This document shows, piece after piece, positions 11,746-23,500 of a DNA stretch of 64,000 nt (the first letter of the stretch is position 1; every line of letters starts with the position of its first letter). This DNA comes from Planococcus citri (lineage: Eukaryota > Arthropoda > Insecta > Hemiptera > Pseudococcidae). Under the pieces are notes generated by a model. It did not search any database, was not told the DNA's origin, and worked only from the letters and a program-made list of their open reading frames with translations. The stretch is taken from the NCBI RefSeq assembly GCF_950023065.1, contig NC_088679.1, forward strand, positions 53,568,001-53,632,000, in the 5' to 3' direction. A program made the position numbers and the translations under genes.

Positions 11746-13549
11746 GTTACTTACAATTAACCTTTTTTTCCCGATCCACCCTATTGTAAGTATTATCACA
11801 AAAATGCATGTTTTGGGATTTTTTTCAAATTTCTAAATTATTGTAGCTCCGAAATTTGACAAGCTTTTAAAAATTTATCTCTCAAAAAAAGTATTTCTTA
11901 ATATGAGGATGAGGAACCTACAAAAATATTTTTGAACAAAATCGAAGCACCTTTACCCTAAATCAGGGTGATCTGACGTGTAGAACGACTCACGTCAGTA
12001 CAATCACTCGACACAAAAGTGAATCAACCAAAAGCGACGAATAAAAGCAAATTACCACAACCGGAAATCCACGCGAAAATCTGTTCGGTAACGCGTAAGT
12101 AAAAATTGAAAAAGAAAAAATTAATCCAACTTTTATTTAAGTAAACCTCATCGTAATAGATTCTAGTGGGCTAAAAGATGTACGGTAACTCGCGTAAAAA
12201 GCCGCTCTACGCTTCTTTTATACACTCGTCAAAATACTATTTCAAACTCGAAAATCCCGTTTCATAATTCGCAAAGGGAAAGATTTTGATTTATAAAGAA
12301 AACATTTGTATGCACGCGACAACTGATAAATAACAATTCTAAAGCTGTGTTACGACCTCGTTTACCGCCAGGATAAGATAATAGACGTCAAAAGTTTGTA
12401 AGAATGAATAGTAAGTATTTTAAGATACTCTGTATGCGAATGATGGTTCGCATTGTCATACCAAACCAACACAAGATAATACGTTTCTGTGGCGTAGACG
12501 AAAAGCTACGTCAGTTTTGTTTTCATCCGTACAGTACATCATACTATGGGCTACTAAAAACTGAAAGTTATTTTACGTTTTTTTTTCCTCTCTCATTTCG
12601 GTATGTAGGTACTTATTTTTTACAGTACTATCGTAGAAAATTTAATCGAATTTTTATAGGATGTTTTATAAATCGCAGAACCGAAATATACAAGTAGTAT
12701 TTACTTTGTTGAAAAGAAATATATGTGTTCTAAAAATCAGAACCAAAAAAAGCACCATCGATGTTTACCAACAATTTATGTTTTGTGTATTTTTTAAAAT
12801 ACGTTAACAAGGAATTTTACTCGCTGACTATGAGATAATTTCCATTCGGCATGATATAAAATTTTACTAACTTGTCGTTACAGTTCACTGAACGGATCTT
12901 ATAAAATTCATGAACCAAATTGCCGCATCTCTTAAAGCGAGTCTGTAATTTGGCGGGAATAATAATTCAGCAAGGTTTTTGGTTGCAGCAATAAAAATGA
13001 TCTTAAATAATCGCATATATTTGTACATAGGTTCTTATAAGTAGTAGACATAGTTGACAAAAAAATATAACAAAAAATATGTATGTATCAGTTCGACTCA
13101 CTAGTCAATACTTTACCAACTAAATTTGTTTACTAGTAGTCAATGGAAATTATTCTAATTTCGTTAAGAAAATTATTAACCAACGTCCAACGAGAATCAA
13201 TATTTAGAAAATTCAAGACGTGTTTCTGTTCAATTTTATATTTTCCTGATTTTATGCAAGCCGCGTGGGAAACATGTTAATAAATTTGCATAACCAGTTC
13301 GCCGTAAATACAACAAGACTCACGATGAGATTCATCTCTACATCAGCTTGAAATAAAAATGAAGTAGGATCCTCCCAATCGGCTTTATTTCTTTTTAGTA
13401 CTCGTATTTATTTTCGAAGGTTTAGTAAACAATCCCGGTGCCCTGTCGTGATCGTCCGGGAGTGACCGTGAGGCTCGCAATTTTCCTGATCTTGTACTTT
13501 CCTTTGAAGTGTCAAACGTGGTTGGAATTTGACGATTTGTGTCTCAGAA
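11746..13549. other. Unannotated stretch
   Basis: I find no bounded feature. A 97-codon frame at 12404-12697 (+) is rich in Phe, Tyr, Ile and Arg and has no domain; I treat it as chance. There are A/T runs and short CpG-containing patches. Confidence 0.5.
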
Positions 13550-14660
13550 CTAGTTGAATTGGCGATGGAATGAATTGCTTGATTTATTTCTTGATGAATC
13601 ATTCGCAAACGGATCAATTAATTTACGATTGATTCGGTTTTTGTGAAATTGTGAAACTATTGAACACAGGAATTGATCTGTTTTCAAGCGAAGTGAACGA
13701 ATCGAATTGAATCATTCACAACCGATTGGCGATTGAACAAATTGATTGATTTCAAGGTGAATCACTCGCGAACGAACTGAATGATTTTTGGTGAATCGTT
13801 CGCGAACGAATTGATTAATTTTTGGTGAATCGTTCGCGAACGAATTTAATCATTTTTGGTGAATCATTTGCGTACGAATTGATTTGTATAAGTGACTCGT
13901 TCACGAACGAATCGATTCATTTACTTAATTTTTGGTGAATCATTCGCGAACGAATTGATTGAGTAATAGTTGATGAATCATTCGAGAACGAATTGATTCG
14001 TATAAGTGACTCGTTCGCGAACGAATTGATTGAGTAATAGTTGATGAATCATTCGCGAACGAATTGATTCGTATAAGTGACTCATTCGCGAACGAATCGG
14101 TTCATTTACTTAATTTTTGGTGAATCATTCACGAACGAATTGATTGGTTTCAAGGTGAATCACTCGCGAACGAACTGAATAATTTTTGGTGAATCGTTCG
14201 CGAACGAATTTAATATTTGTTTGGTGAATCATTCGCGAACGAATTGATTCGTATAAGTGACTCATTCGCGAACGAATCGATTCATTTACTTAATTTTTGG
14301 TGAATCATTCACGAAGGAATTGAATAATTTTTGGTGAATCAGTCGCGAACGAATTGATTAAGTAATAGTTGATAAATCATTCGCGAACGAATTGATTCGT
14401 ATAAGTGACTCGTTCGCGAACGTTGGTGAGTCATTCACGAAGGAATTGAATAATTTTTGGTGAATCATTCGCGAACGAATTGATTCATAAATTGAAGAAT
14501 TGATCAGTTCGTTCGTGAATGATTCTTTCAAAAATGAATCAATTCGTTCATGAATGGTTTCCTTAAATGAATTAATACTCTCACGAACAATTCATTGAGA
14601 AATGAATCAATTTATAGTTGTACACGTGAACAATACGTTTGAAAACAGATCCATTTGTTA
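13550..14660. repeat. TTCGCGAA-centred tandem array, locus 1
   Basis: About 20 units of a roughly 34-bp repeat (type 'gaatcattcgcgaacgaat' plus 'tgaataatttttggt') alternate with a longer variant containing 'gtataagtgactcg'. Each unit is built on an imperfect palindrome around TTCGCGAA. Many copies extend the symmetry to CGTTCGCGAACG. The left flank (13560-13770) has non-tandem sequence also present at locus 2 (about 44190-44400). At the right end the repeat flips orientation: 'gttcgtgaatgatt' appears near 14512, and 'cgtttgaaaacagatcc' (14636) is the reverse complement of the left-flank 'gatctgttttcaagcg' (13674). Confidence 0.85.
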
Positions 14661-17454
14661 ATAAACGATTCATCAAGAATGGTGGAGGCTTTGTGAGATT
14701 TTCATATCAAAATTCACTCTTGTTGCAAAAAATTAATACATTTTGAGCTGCTTACACCATTTTTTAAAAAATCGATGAGTAAATCAAATATCTTCAAATT
14801 AAAATTTGGCTCTGAAGTGTAGATGACATGCCTTTTTGATGCGAAAAATTTCAGCTGCTGAATTGAAATTAACAGCGTTGTGTCTGGCTCCTTAACAGAT
14901 GTGTGCTTCTGTGACAGAGGAAACCTAGAGGTTATTTACCTCAGCATCATTTTTTTTCATCTAAATAATTCGATAGTTGAATTTCGCTCGTTTTTGACAA
15001 TGGAAAGTAAAAGTGTGACCTCTACATGACACCGGAATTTCGGACCGGATGAAGGGAGGGCATAAGCAAATAACAGTCCAATTTCATCCCTACTTTAATC
15101 ACAAAACATTTTGCAGAAATACTTGTATACTGAGCAACGTGCAGCGACTGGTAAAAAAAAAAAAAAACGTTGTAAAATACGAAGTCTGGTCCATAAAAAG
15201 CCTCTCAGATGTCGCATATTTGCCTCTGGTACCGATAGTAAAATTGCACGAGTATTTCTTTAATATATGTAAATCGTCATCCGTCACCGGAATATGCGGC
15301 ATGCGTAATATTGACTTTACAAAATTAAAAATTCAACGCGAGCTCGCCGAAGACTTTGAACTCCCAAAAGAATTTCGCCAACTCGGCTTTATAAATAAAC
15401 ACTTCGTAATAGATTCGAAAAGCGGCGCAGAAGAGAAGTTTTAATTTGATTTTTAAACGTAAATTCAATATTTATTCTGAAATCATCAAACCGGTAAAAT
15501 AAGAAAAGATCTGGTTAAAAACGAAGACCTAGAGGAAGTTTTTTTTTCTTATATTTTTTAATTTGAAGAAACTTTAGGTAGTCGCGCACGCACTTTAGAA
15601 AGAAAGGCAGTAGACGAATAAACGCGCGACGTGAGATAGAAATAACGCTGATTTGAGGTAAATTTCGCGTTGAAAGTTTATTCTTAGCTTTGTGTCACGG
15701 GTGAATGAACAGGTTGACAATTTTCAAAAAAAGAAAAAAAATACGTATACGCCTCAGGATAATGTTGAAGAGTAGGTAACTATAGGTGAACGGTGCTGAG
15801 GTAGCACTTTATATTGCAAATAGACAAAGGACGAAAGATTACGTAAAGTTTTACGTTTTTTTTCTTTTCTTTTCTTTTCATCATTTTAATATGTGTAAAT
15901 AATTTTAAAGTTGTTTTTTCTCTTCCTTATACTTCGTTCTAATTAGTATACGTTTTTATCTTTCATTCGTTCAAATATTTAACCTTTTACTCGAATAAAT
16001 GATTAATTAGTTTTGGGAAAAAGTTAGCTAACGTATCCAAAAGCTTATGCAAGGTACTATATACCAATGGTGTAATAATAGCGACAGTTTTCGCTTGCAT
16101 GTAATTTTTGCTTGGTTGAATATGAAATGGGAATTATTAATTTATAAGGCGTTCTCTAAACGCGTAACCGTTAGTTCTTTATACACTTAATGGAAATTTT
16201 CAATTTTAATAAATTACATCTTCGAAACGAATTCACCACTGATATAGAGAAAATCGTAAGTGAGAAGAAATTCGGTAAAAGTTTTAATGAGCTTTCAAAT
16301 TGGGCGAATTTTGTTCAACGTCAGCTACGAAGACTAAAATACTGCGTTCGACATTAAGTAAAGCAAAACGTAGCCAGGTTTAAGGTACACTTATATACCT
16401 ACTAAGGTGTTAATGCGTGTACCTACTACGCTAAGAATTTAATAGCTCCTTCGGCGTAGCGTTAATTTTGAATTAATTTACCCATTGAAACTGTCTCCGG
16501 TGCTCATGGTTGAAATGTAGCTACGTGTTTTCTAAAAATCCCCGTAATGTTTGCCGTTGGTTTTTTCGCTCTGCAATTTTTTTCCTTTCCAAATGCGTTT
16601 ACGATTCTCGCGTATACTTAATCTGCACGCTAGGTTTTCATGATGGGCTCTCTTTTGTTAACATCATAACTGCGAGCTGCCGTCGTGCGATAATCCTTTC
16701 AATGTGCTGGAATTGCAGTTCGTACTTATTTATATCGGATTTTTTTCTTTCCGCTATTTCTAGTATATTTCTTAAACCCTTGTTTTATTGTTTTTGAGAG
16801 AATGTATAGATGATGATGTGACTGTATAGTAGGGCCGGTCGAAAAAAAAACGTAGGTCTCGGAATTTTCTGTAATTCACATATGTGGTTCCTTTTGAGTT
16901 GAAACAACCCCAAAAAAATGTTTAGCTCCCCGCGGCACCATGGGGCTGAGCCACGTAGCCTCAAAGTGGGGCCATATTTTAGCTAAAAATTCACGGTTTT
17001 CAGGTTTAAAGCTCTAAAATTGATTTTTAAAATTTACAGCTAACACTCAATTTGTAGAGTTTGAGATTCTGAATCTCACTGTGGAACGTCTCCAACAAGT
17101 CCTTGAAAGTACAAAAATTGCTGATTTTAAGGTGTCACGAAAACGTTTTCGCGAATTTATGCCCAAATGGTGTTTTATGGGGGGACATATCGATGTAGTA
17201 AGTTGTATATGTGGTCGAGGGGTTAAATTTAGAATCATCAATATGCCCTCAGATCGCTGATAGGGTACATGATTCAAGTTTTATACAACATTTTAGGATT
17301 TCATTAATTTGAAAATTTCATCAGATTGCTTCTACGTGCTTTTTTTCATTTTTTCAAAAAAATTTTCATTTCATTTTTAAAAAATTAAATTTTGAATGAC
17401 ATAAATGTATCTTGGAAGTACACAAAACCATTTTTGAAAAATGTGAAAATCAAA
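14661..17454. other. Unannotated stretch with longest open frame
   Basis: This contains the longest open frame of the window (15049-15444, +, 131 codons). The frame passes through a 15-base A run and shows no domain that I recognise. It is compatible with chance and I do not call it a gene. Around 16830-17060 the sequence has a transposon-like look ('agggccggtcgaaaaaaaa' and 'ctccccgcggcaccatgg'). It is followed by a 60-70 codon plus-strand open frame ending at the TGA near 17260, also without a recognised domain. Confidence 0.45.
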
Positions 17455-19083
17455 CCTATTAAAAAACCAGTGGTAGTGACAAACACCATTTAAATCATTT
17501 GAAGTGTTCTAATCCAAGTAGAAAACTAGTGGTAGTGACAGACAGCATTCAAATCAGTGGTAGTTCTCAAAACTTTTAAAATACCAGAGGTAGTGACAGG
17601 CACTGTTTAAAACCAGTGGTAATGACAGACACTGTTTAAAACCAGTGGTAATGACAGACACTGTTTAAAACCAGTGGTAGTGACAGACACTGTTTAAAAC
17701 CAGTGGTAATGACAGACACTGTTTAAAACCAGTGGTAGTGACAGACACTGTTTAAAATCAGTGGTAGTGACCGACACTGTTTAAAACCTGTGTTTGTGAC
17801 AGACACAGTTTAAAACTAGTGGTAATGACAGACACCATTTAAATCAGTGGTAGTTTTCAAACCTATTAAAAAACCAGTGGTAGTGACAAACACCACATAA
17901 ATCAGTGGTTGCGTTCAAACCCAGGTGGAAAACCTGTAATACCTAGTGACAGACAGTATTTAAATCAGTGGTAGTTCTCAAAACTTTTAAGAAACCAGTG
18001 GTAGTGACAGACACTGTTTAAAACCAGTGGTAGTGACAGACACTGTTTAAAACCAGTAGTAGTGACAGACACTGTTTAAAATCAGTGGTAGTGACAAACA
18101 CTGTTCAAAACCAGTGGTAGTGACAAACACTGTTCAAAACCAGTGGTAGTGACGGACACTGTTCAAAACCAGTGGTAGTGACGGACACTGTTCAAAACCT
18201 GTGTTTTTGATAGACACTGTTTAAAACTAGTGGTAGTGACAGACACCATTCAAATCAGTGGTAGTTCTCAAAACTTTTAAAATACCAGTGGTAGTGACAG
18301 ACACTGTTTAAAACCAGTGGTAATGACAGACACTGTTTAAAATCAGTGGTAGTGACAGACACTGTTCAAAACCTGTGTTTATGACAGACTCAGTTTAAAA
18401 CTAGTGGTAATGACAGACACCTTTTAAATCAGTGGTAGGTAGTTTTCAAACCTATTAAAAAACCAGTGGTAGTGACAAACACCACATAAATCAGTGGTAG
18501 CGTTCAAACCCAAGTGGAAAACCAGTGGTACCTAGTGACAGACAGTATTTAAATCAGTGGTACTTCTCAAAATTTTTAAAAAACGAGTGGTAGTGACAAA
18601 CACCATTTAAATCAGTGGAAGTGTTCAAATCCGAGTAGAAAACCAGTGGTAGTGACAGACAGCATTTAAATCAGTGGTAGTTCTCGAAACTTTTAAGAAA
18701 CCAGTGGTAGTGACAGACACTGTTTAAAATCAGTGGTAGTGACAAACACTGTTCAAAACCAGTGGTAGTGACAAACACTGTTCAAAACCAATGGTAGTTA
18801 CAGACACTGTTCAAAACCTGTGTTTTTGATAGACACTGTTTAAAACTAGTGGTAGTGACAGACACCATTTAAATCATTTGAAGTGTTCTAATCCAAGTAG
18901 AAAACTAGTGTTAGTGACAGACAGCATTCAAATCAGTGGTAGTTCTCAAAACTTTTAAAATACCAGTGGTAGTGACCGACACTGTTTAAAACCAGTGGTA
19001 ATGACAGACACTGTTTAAAACCAGTGGTAGTGACAGACACTGTTTAAAATCAGTGGTAGTGACAGACACTGTTCAAAACCATC
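17455..19083. repeat. 29-bp minisatellite, left block
   Basis: There are dozens of copies of a unit of the form 'ccagtggtagtgacagacac' plus 'tgtttaaaa' (29 bp). They are interspersed with a second half-unit type, 'cagtggtagcgttcaaaccc' plus 'aagtggaaaa'. The two types form dimers in places, as in the 58-bp array at 2.15-2.52 kb. Within a unit, CAGTG and CACTG are inverted, so each copy can form a small hairpin. The array stops abruptly at the transposon end at 19084 and resumes at 20165. Confidence 0.92.
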
Positions 19084-20164
19084 ACAGTGGTCTGTAGAAA
19101 AATCTAGCTGGCCAAAATTCTGAAAGTTGGTATTGGGGGTAATTTTGGGTCGCTGAATCCATTTTTTGGAGTCTATTTTGCCTAAAACCCAAAAATGGGG
19201 GATGTGGGGAGGGGGTAAATTTTAAAATTTTCAAAAAAATGGTGTGAGGTATCAAAATGCATGTTTTCGCACCTCCTGAACACGTTTCTGAGATTATTTT
19301 TACAAAATAGTCGAAGGGTAACCCAGGGGTGGGGGGTAAATTTCAAAATTTTTCAAAAAAATTATGTGAGGTATCAAAATGCATGTTTTTGAACCTCCTG
19401 AACACGTTTCTGAGGTTCAAAAACATGCATTTTGATACCTCACATGATTTTTTTTTAATTTTGAAATTTACCCCCCACCCCTGGGTTACCCTTGGACTAT
19501 TTTGTGAAAATAATCTCAGAAACGTGTTCAGGAGGTTCAAAAACATGCATTTACCCTATTGAAAAATAAAAGTCCTGATGTTAAGAAAAAATTCATTTTG
19601 ATTAGAAATTGCACATATTTCATCATTTCAGACCCATTTTTCAGTGTACTTAAGGGGTGCGCTTAGGGGCAAAAAGTAATGAATGGTAGTTGAAATACAA
19701 ATACTAAGGATGAAATAAGTGGTCTTACTTTTCTGCATTTTGCATTTTTTTTAAAAAATCATTATGAAGTTGAAATTTAAATAGAAAAATGTACTTTTTT
19801 CAAACGTCAAATACTGGTCTTGCCACCCATCAAAACTAAAAAATGAATGCAAATTCGGAATCTACAGAAAAATACCTTTCTAAGAACACCAACACATTAT
19901 TCAACAACACATCACAATTCCCTTCAGTAGGTTTAGAAAATCATGCATGTCTCAGCAGAATTATCAGCTATGTATTATCTAGAATTCCCCCTCCAATGGA
20001 TTTTTTGCAACGAAAAAAAGTCGGAGACAGTTTATACAGACAGTACACATTGATGCTATCTTTGTTGTAGAATAAGATAACATTGTTATTTTGATTGTGA
20101 AACGTATTTCATTTTTCCGATTTTTTTGATTTTTGGCCAGCTAGATTTTTCTACAGACCACTGT
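19084..20164. mobile_element. 1,081-bp TIR transposon inside minisatellite
   Basis: The ends are perfect 34-bp inverted repeats: 19084-19117 begins ACAGTGGTCTGTAGAAA, and 20131-20164 is its exact reverse complement. Minisatellite units lie directly on both sides, so the element inserted into a pre-existing array. The right flank reads ...CTG-TA and the left reads CA-CAGTGG. That would fit a Tc1/mariner-type TA insertion with one flank mutated, but no intact target duplication is visible and the superfamily is uncertain. No transposase is encoded. A 75-codon frame at 19843-20070 shows no domain. It is a non-autonomous element. Confidence 0.85.
19259..19548. repeat. ~138-bp-arm inverted repeat with 14-nt loop
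   Basis: Arms 19259-19397 and 19412-19548 are nearly perfect reverse complements, separated by the 14-nt loop 'ctgaacacgtttct'. The arms contain 'ggggtaaatttcaaaatttt' and 'gaggtatcaaaatgcatg'. A further direct, slightly diverged copy of part of the left arm lies just upstream (19210-19290), so the structure arose by duplication plus inversion. Transcription would give a long hairpin RNA. It lies wholly within the TIR element at 19084-20164. Confidence 0.88.
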
Positions 20165-20570
20165 AAGTGGTAGTGACAGACACTGTTCAAAACCTGTGTT
20201 TGTGACAGACTCAGTTCAAAACTAGTGGTAATGACAGACACCATTTAAATCAGTGGTAGTTTTCAAACCTATTAAAAAACCACTGGTAGTGACAAACACC
20301 ACATAAATCAGTGGTAGCGTTCAAACCCAAGTGGAGCACCAGTGGTACCTAGTGACAGACAGTATTTAAATCAGTGGTAGTTCTCAAAATTTTTAAAAAA
20401 CCAGTGGTAGTGACAGACAGCATTTAAATCAGTGGTAGTTCTCGAAACTTTTAAGAAACCAGTGGTAGGGACAGACACTGTTTAAAACCAGTGGTAGTGA
20501 CAGACACAATTTTAATCAGTGGTAGTTCTCAAACCTATTAAAAAACCAGTGGTAGTGACAAACGCTCATG
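20165..20570. repeat. 29-bp minisatellite, right block
   Basis: The 29-bp array continues here after the inserted transposon, with the same two unit types ('cagtggtagtgacagacac' and 'gcgttcaaacccaagtgg'). It ends near 'gtgacaaacgctcatgacc' at about 20560, where unique sequence begins. Confidence 0.9.
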
Positions 20571-23500
20571 ACCTCATGAGTTATACTGAGGTGGGCATGA
20601 TTTTTTGGTCTCACCAATGGTTTTTTTAAAAATATATTTTGAAGAGCACAACCTTGATGGTTGACGGCATTGTTGCCAGGGCATCTAGAACAAAGATATG
20701 TTCAAGTTGCTGACAAATTTAATTGTTAAGTATGCAAAAATATTTTGGAAACAAGAAATTTCTTATTTACTCAATTATCGTTGCCTACGCGTTACAGAAA
20801 ACTATCAAGTCTGTTCTTTTGACACAAATTATGTGTATTAAACAGTTGCGTAGGCATTGCAATCTACACGACTGGTCATCAGAAACAGAAATTTTATAGA
20901 TGTAAATTCCCTTTGATGTAGTCTCGAATTTCAAGTAGGTACATCTACCTACCTATCGGCGATGTAAATTTCTCTAATTTTAGTGTTATGATAAAATAAG
21001 CGTTTGGATCCAAAGTAAATGCTTTTAATTGATTATGTATGTTGATTCTTGGGTTCTTTGTTGCTGTATAACGAAGACGCCATCACTGATGAAATTTACG
21101 AGTATAATTAATGGTAAACAACAGAACTCCCTTCTAATACCTACACTATCTCATCTCAAATAACCATTTTTTCGTCTAGGTACTTTATTGTTCGAATAAG
21201 TTGAAATACCTACCTACGTATAGATTTTCAAACATAATAGACTTGACCATTTTGTTGCATTTCATCAAAGAACATTTTTGACATAATCTCATTTAATTCT
21301 CCGATAAAAATGTACCTAAAAAAAATACTTGGCTAATGACGATATAAGGAAATTGTACCAACATTTCGTCATCTGGGACTCGATAATATTGACATTTGAC
21401 CTAAATAAAGTCAAGTATCTCGTAAAAGTATTACATACAAACCACATCTCGAGAAAATCTTTAACGTAATAAGTCTTCATTTCGTGTACGTACTTATCTT
21501 TTCAATGTCCATCTTACACGTTAAAAAACGTCACAGTACCTGGCTCTTTTTTCGTTTAAATTATTCAACTTTTCCAATAACGTTGCACTCTGACGAAGAG
21601 CTGTAGCCACAATTTACTTCAAGAAAGAAACCACATCTTCTATCCATTCGTGTCGAAAAGAAAATACTGCATAAGAATCAACAGTATTACATATAAAATC
21701 TTTTACGCGTTGTGAAATTTATTTATTTTGATCGAGCACCACGAAAAAGAAGAAACCCTTGAGAAAAACCAGACAAAGTTTGAAAACTTCAAAGAAATAA
21801 TCACCGAGTCTTTTTTTCGCTTTTGCCGATGTATTTCAAAAGTGTCTTCGTCCCAGCCACGAACGATTTCAGCTGACCCAAAAGATAGTTGGGAATTGGT
21901 GGAATGATTTTCTTTAAAACAAAAAAACAAAAAAAATACGTACTTACCAAGAGTTTTGATACCCGATGAAATGGAAAATGTCTGGCGAGAAATATGCCAA
22001 TATCAATAATGTTCAAGACGTTTCCAAAAACCAGGGTTTAGATTATCGAGGTGTTTTTTTCAATACTTCTTCACAGTTGTGATTGTATAGGTACCACATA
22101 CCTAAAAAGGCTTTGTTTTCCAAAAAAAAGTTTGGATGTTTTAAAACACGTGTACGAAATTTTTCAATTTGTCAGGTGAATATTTTGATAAGTTGTCTTT
22201 TTGTGCAGCTTCAACGAGTATAATTATGGTGAACAAAGAGACTTTACCACTCGTGTAGGTATGAAAATTTCAATTTACCCTGACAAGAGAAGAAGAAATC
22301 CTGAATTTTACTTAATGAACAATTCAAGCTTATGTGAAATAATATCTTTGAGGTGTAAAATCAGCATTCCAAAAATCCAATAACTACCATGTACCTTCAC
22401 AAATAGTCATTTAAAGAATGATAAGATGAGTATACCGGGCTGAGACGTTTTCTGGCGAAAGTATTATATCGCTAATGTACAATATTTAGGAAGACTTCTC
22501 GCTGAATAGAAGCCAAAAAAAGGTTTATTTTTTAAAGGTACACATCCGGAAGATATTTCACTTTTGCGGCGACTAATGTCAAAATCTGAATGGTGGTTGT
22601 AATGGCTAGAAATTTTATATAATACGAAATGACCTCAACGTTAGGGGAGTTGTAAATAGCTGTTCATTATAGCTTCGTGACGACGTATTGACCAGATTTG
22701 AAATTTAAGTGTTCATAAGTTTAAAATATTTTTCATTCTGTCGTACGTTTCTTGGTCCATATTAATCTTGAGCGTTTGTTTCGTTAACAATATTTTAAAT
22801 TAATGTGGCGTGTTTCTTTTCTTTTTTCGCCTCGTCTTTCCTTTTCACTTTCTTCTGCTTCTTGAGGTGGGCAAATGGTTACGTCACGAGTTGAACAAAA
22901 TTTCAGTGTTACCAATTTTTACGAAAAGTTATTATCTATCGGTGAACATGTTTCATCTTTCGTTTTTAGAAAATTATCTGTACCTAATTTTGAATTTATA
23001 AAAGAACAAAAACGTTAAACGTGGTCGATAGTTTTTTTTTTTTTTGCTTCATCTTCAATGTGTAATCTTTGAGACCAATCTTTATATTTCAAAATGGGCT
23101 TGAACAGAAATCCTAAGAGCTTTCCAACGGTGTATTGGAAAACCAGTTTGCACTTACAAGTCACCTCAAATTTGAGGAAATCGCCTGAAAAAATTGAAAA
23201 ATATTTTTTTCATTTTTAAGGCAAATCAGTTTAGAATCTCATTTCTGAAAATATCCGGTGATAAAAATTTGAAGATTACGTACCTATTTAAAATACCGAT
23301 GCTTGTTTCTCTGAAAAATTATAATCTGTGATTGAATAATAATTGACAAGTCCTCATTCACAATGTTCATTAAAAGGGACAGTCCCTCTCCCTTTCCTAT
23401 AGTTCAAGAGATACCAAAACCGTCCAATAAAACAAAAAGCTCTCATCTTATCACTACAAAATTTTAAAAAATTTGAAAGCTCCGGTTCTTTAAGACAGAT

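Noticed and set aside
12404..12697. 97-codon plus-strand frame
   Set aside because: Biased Phe/Tyr/Ile/Arg composition typical of translated AT-rich noncoding DNA, with no motif.
13550..14660. CRISPR-like regular repeats
   Set aside because: Units are contiguous and degenerate with no unique spacers. The context is clearly eukaryotic, so it is a satellite-type array.
15049..15444. Longest open frame (131 codons, +)
   Set aside because: It passes through a 15-base A run, has no recognised domain, and its length fits the chance tail given the 122-, 120- and 105-codon frames also present.
17030..17262. Plus-strand open frame of 60-70 codons (pieces such as FKVSRKRFREFMPKWC)
   Set aside because: The minus strand is open over the same interval. 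There is no recognised family, and the upstream sequence looks repeat-like. Kept only as a note.
22165..22180. Ratchet-like site ('aatttgtcag' then GTGAAT)
   Set aside because: The donor half is imperfect (GTGAAT) and the pyrimidine tract is interrupted.
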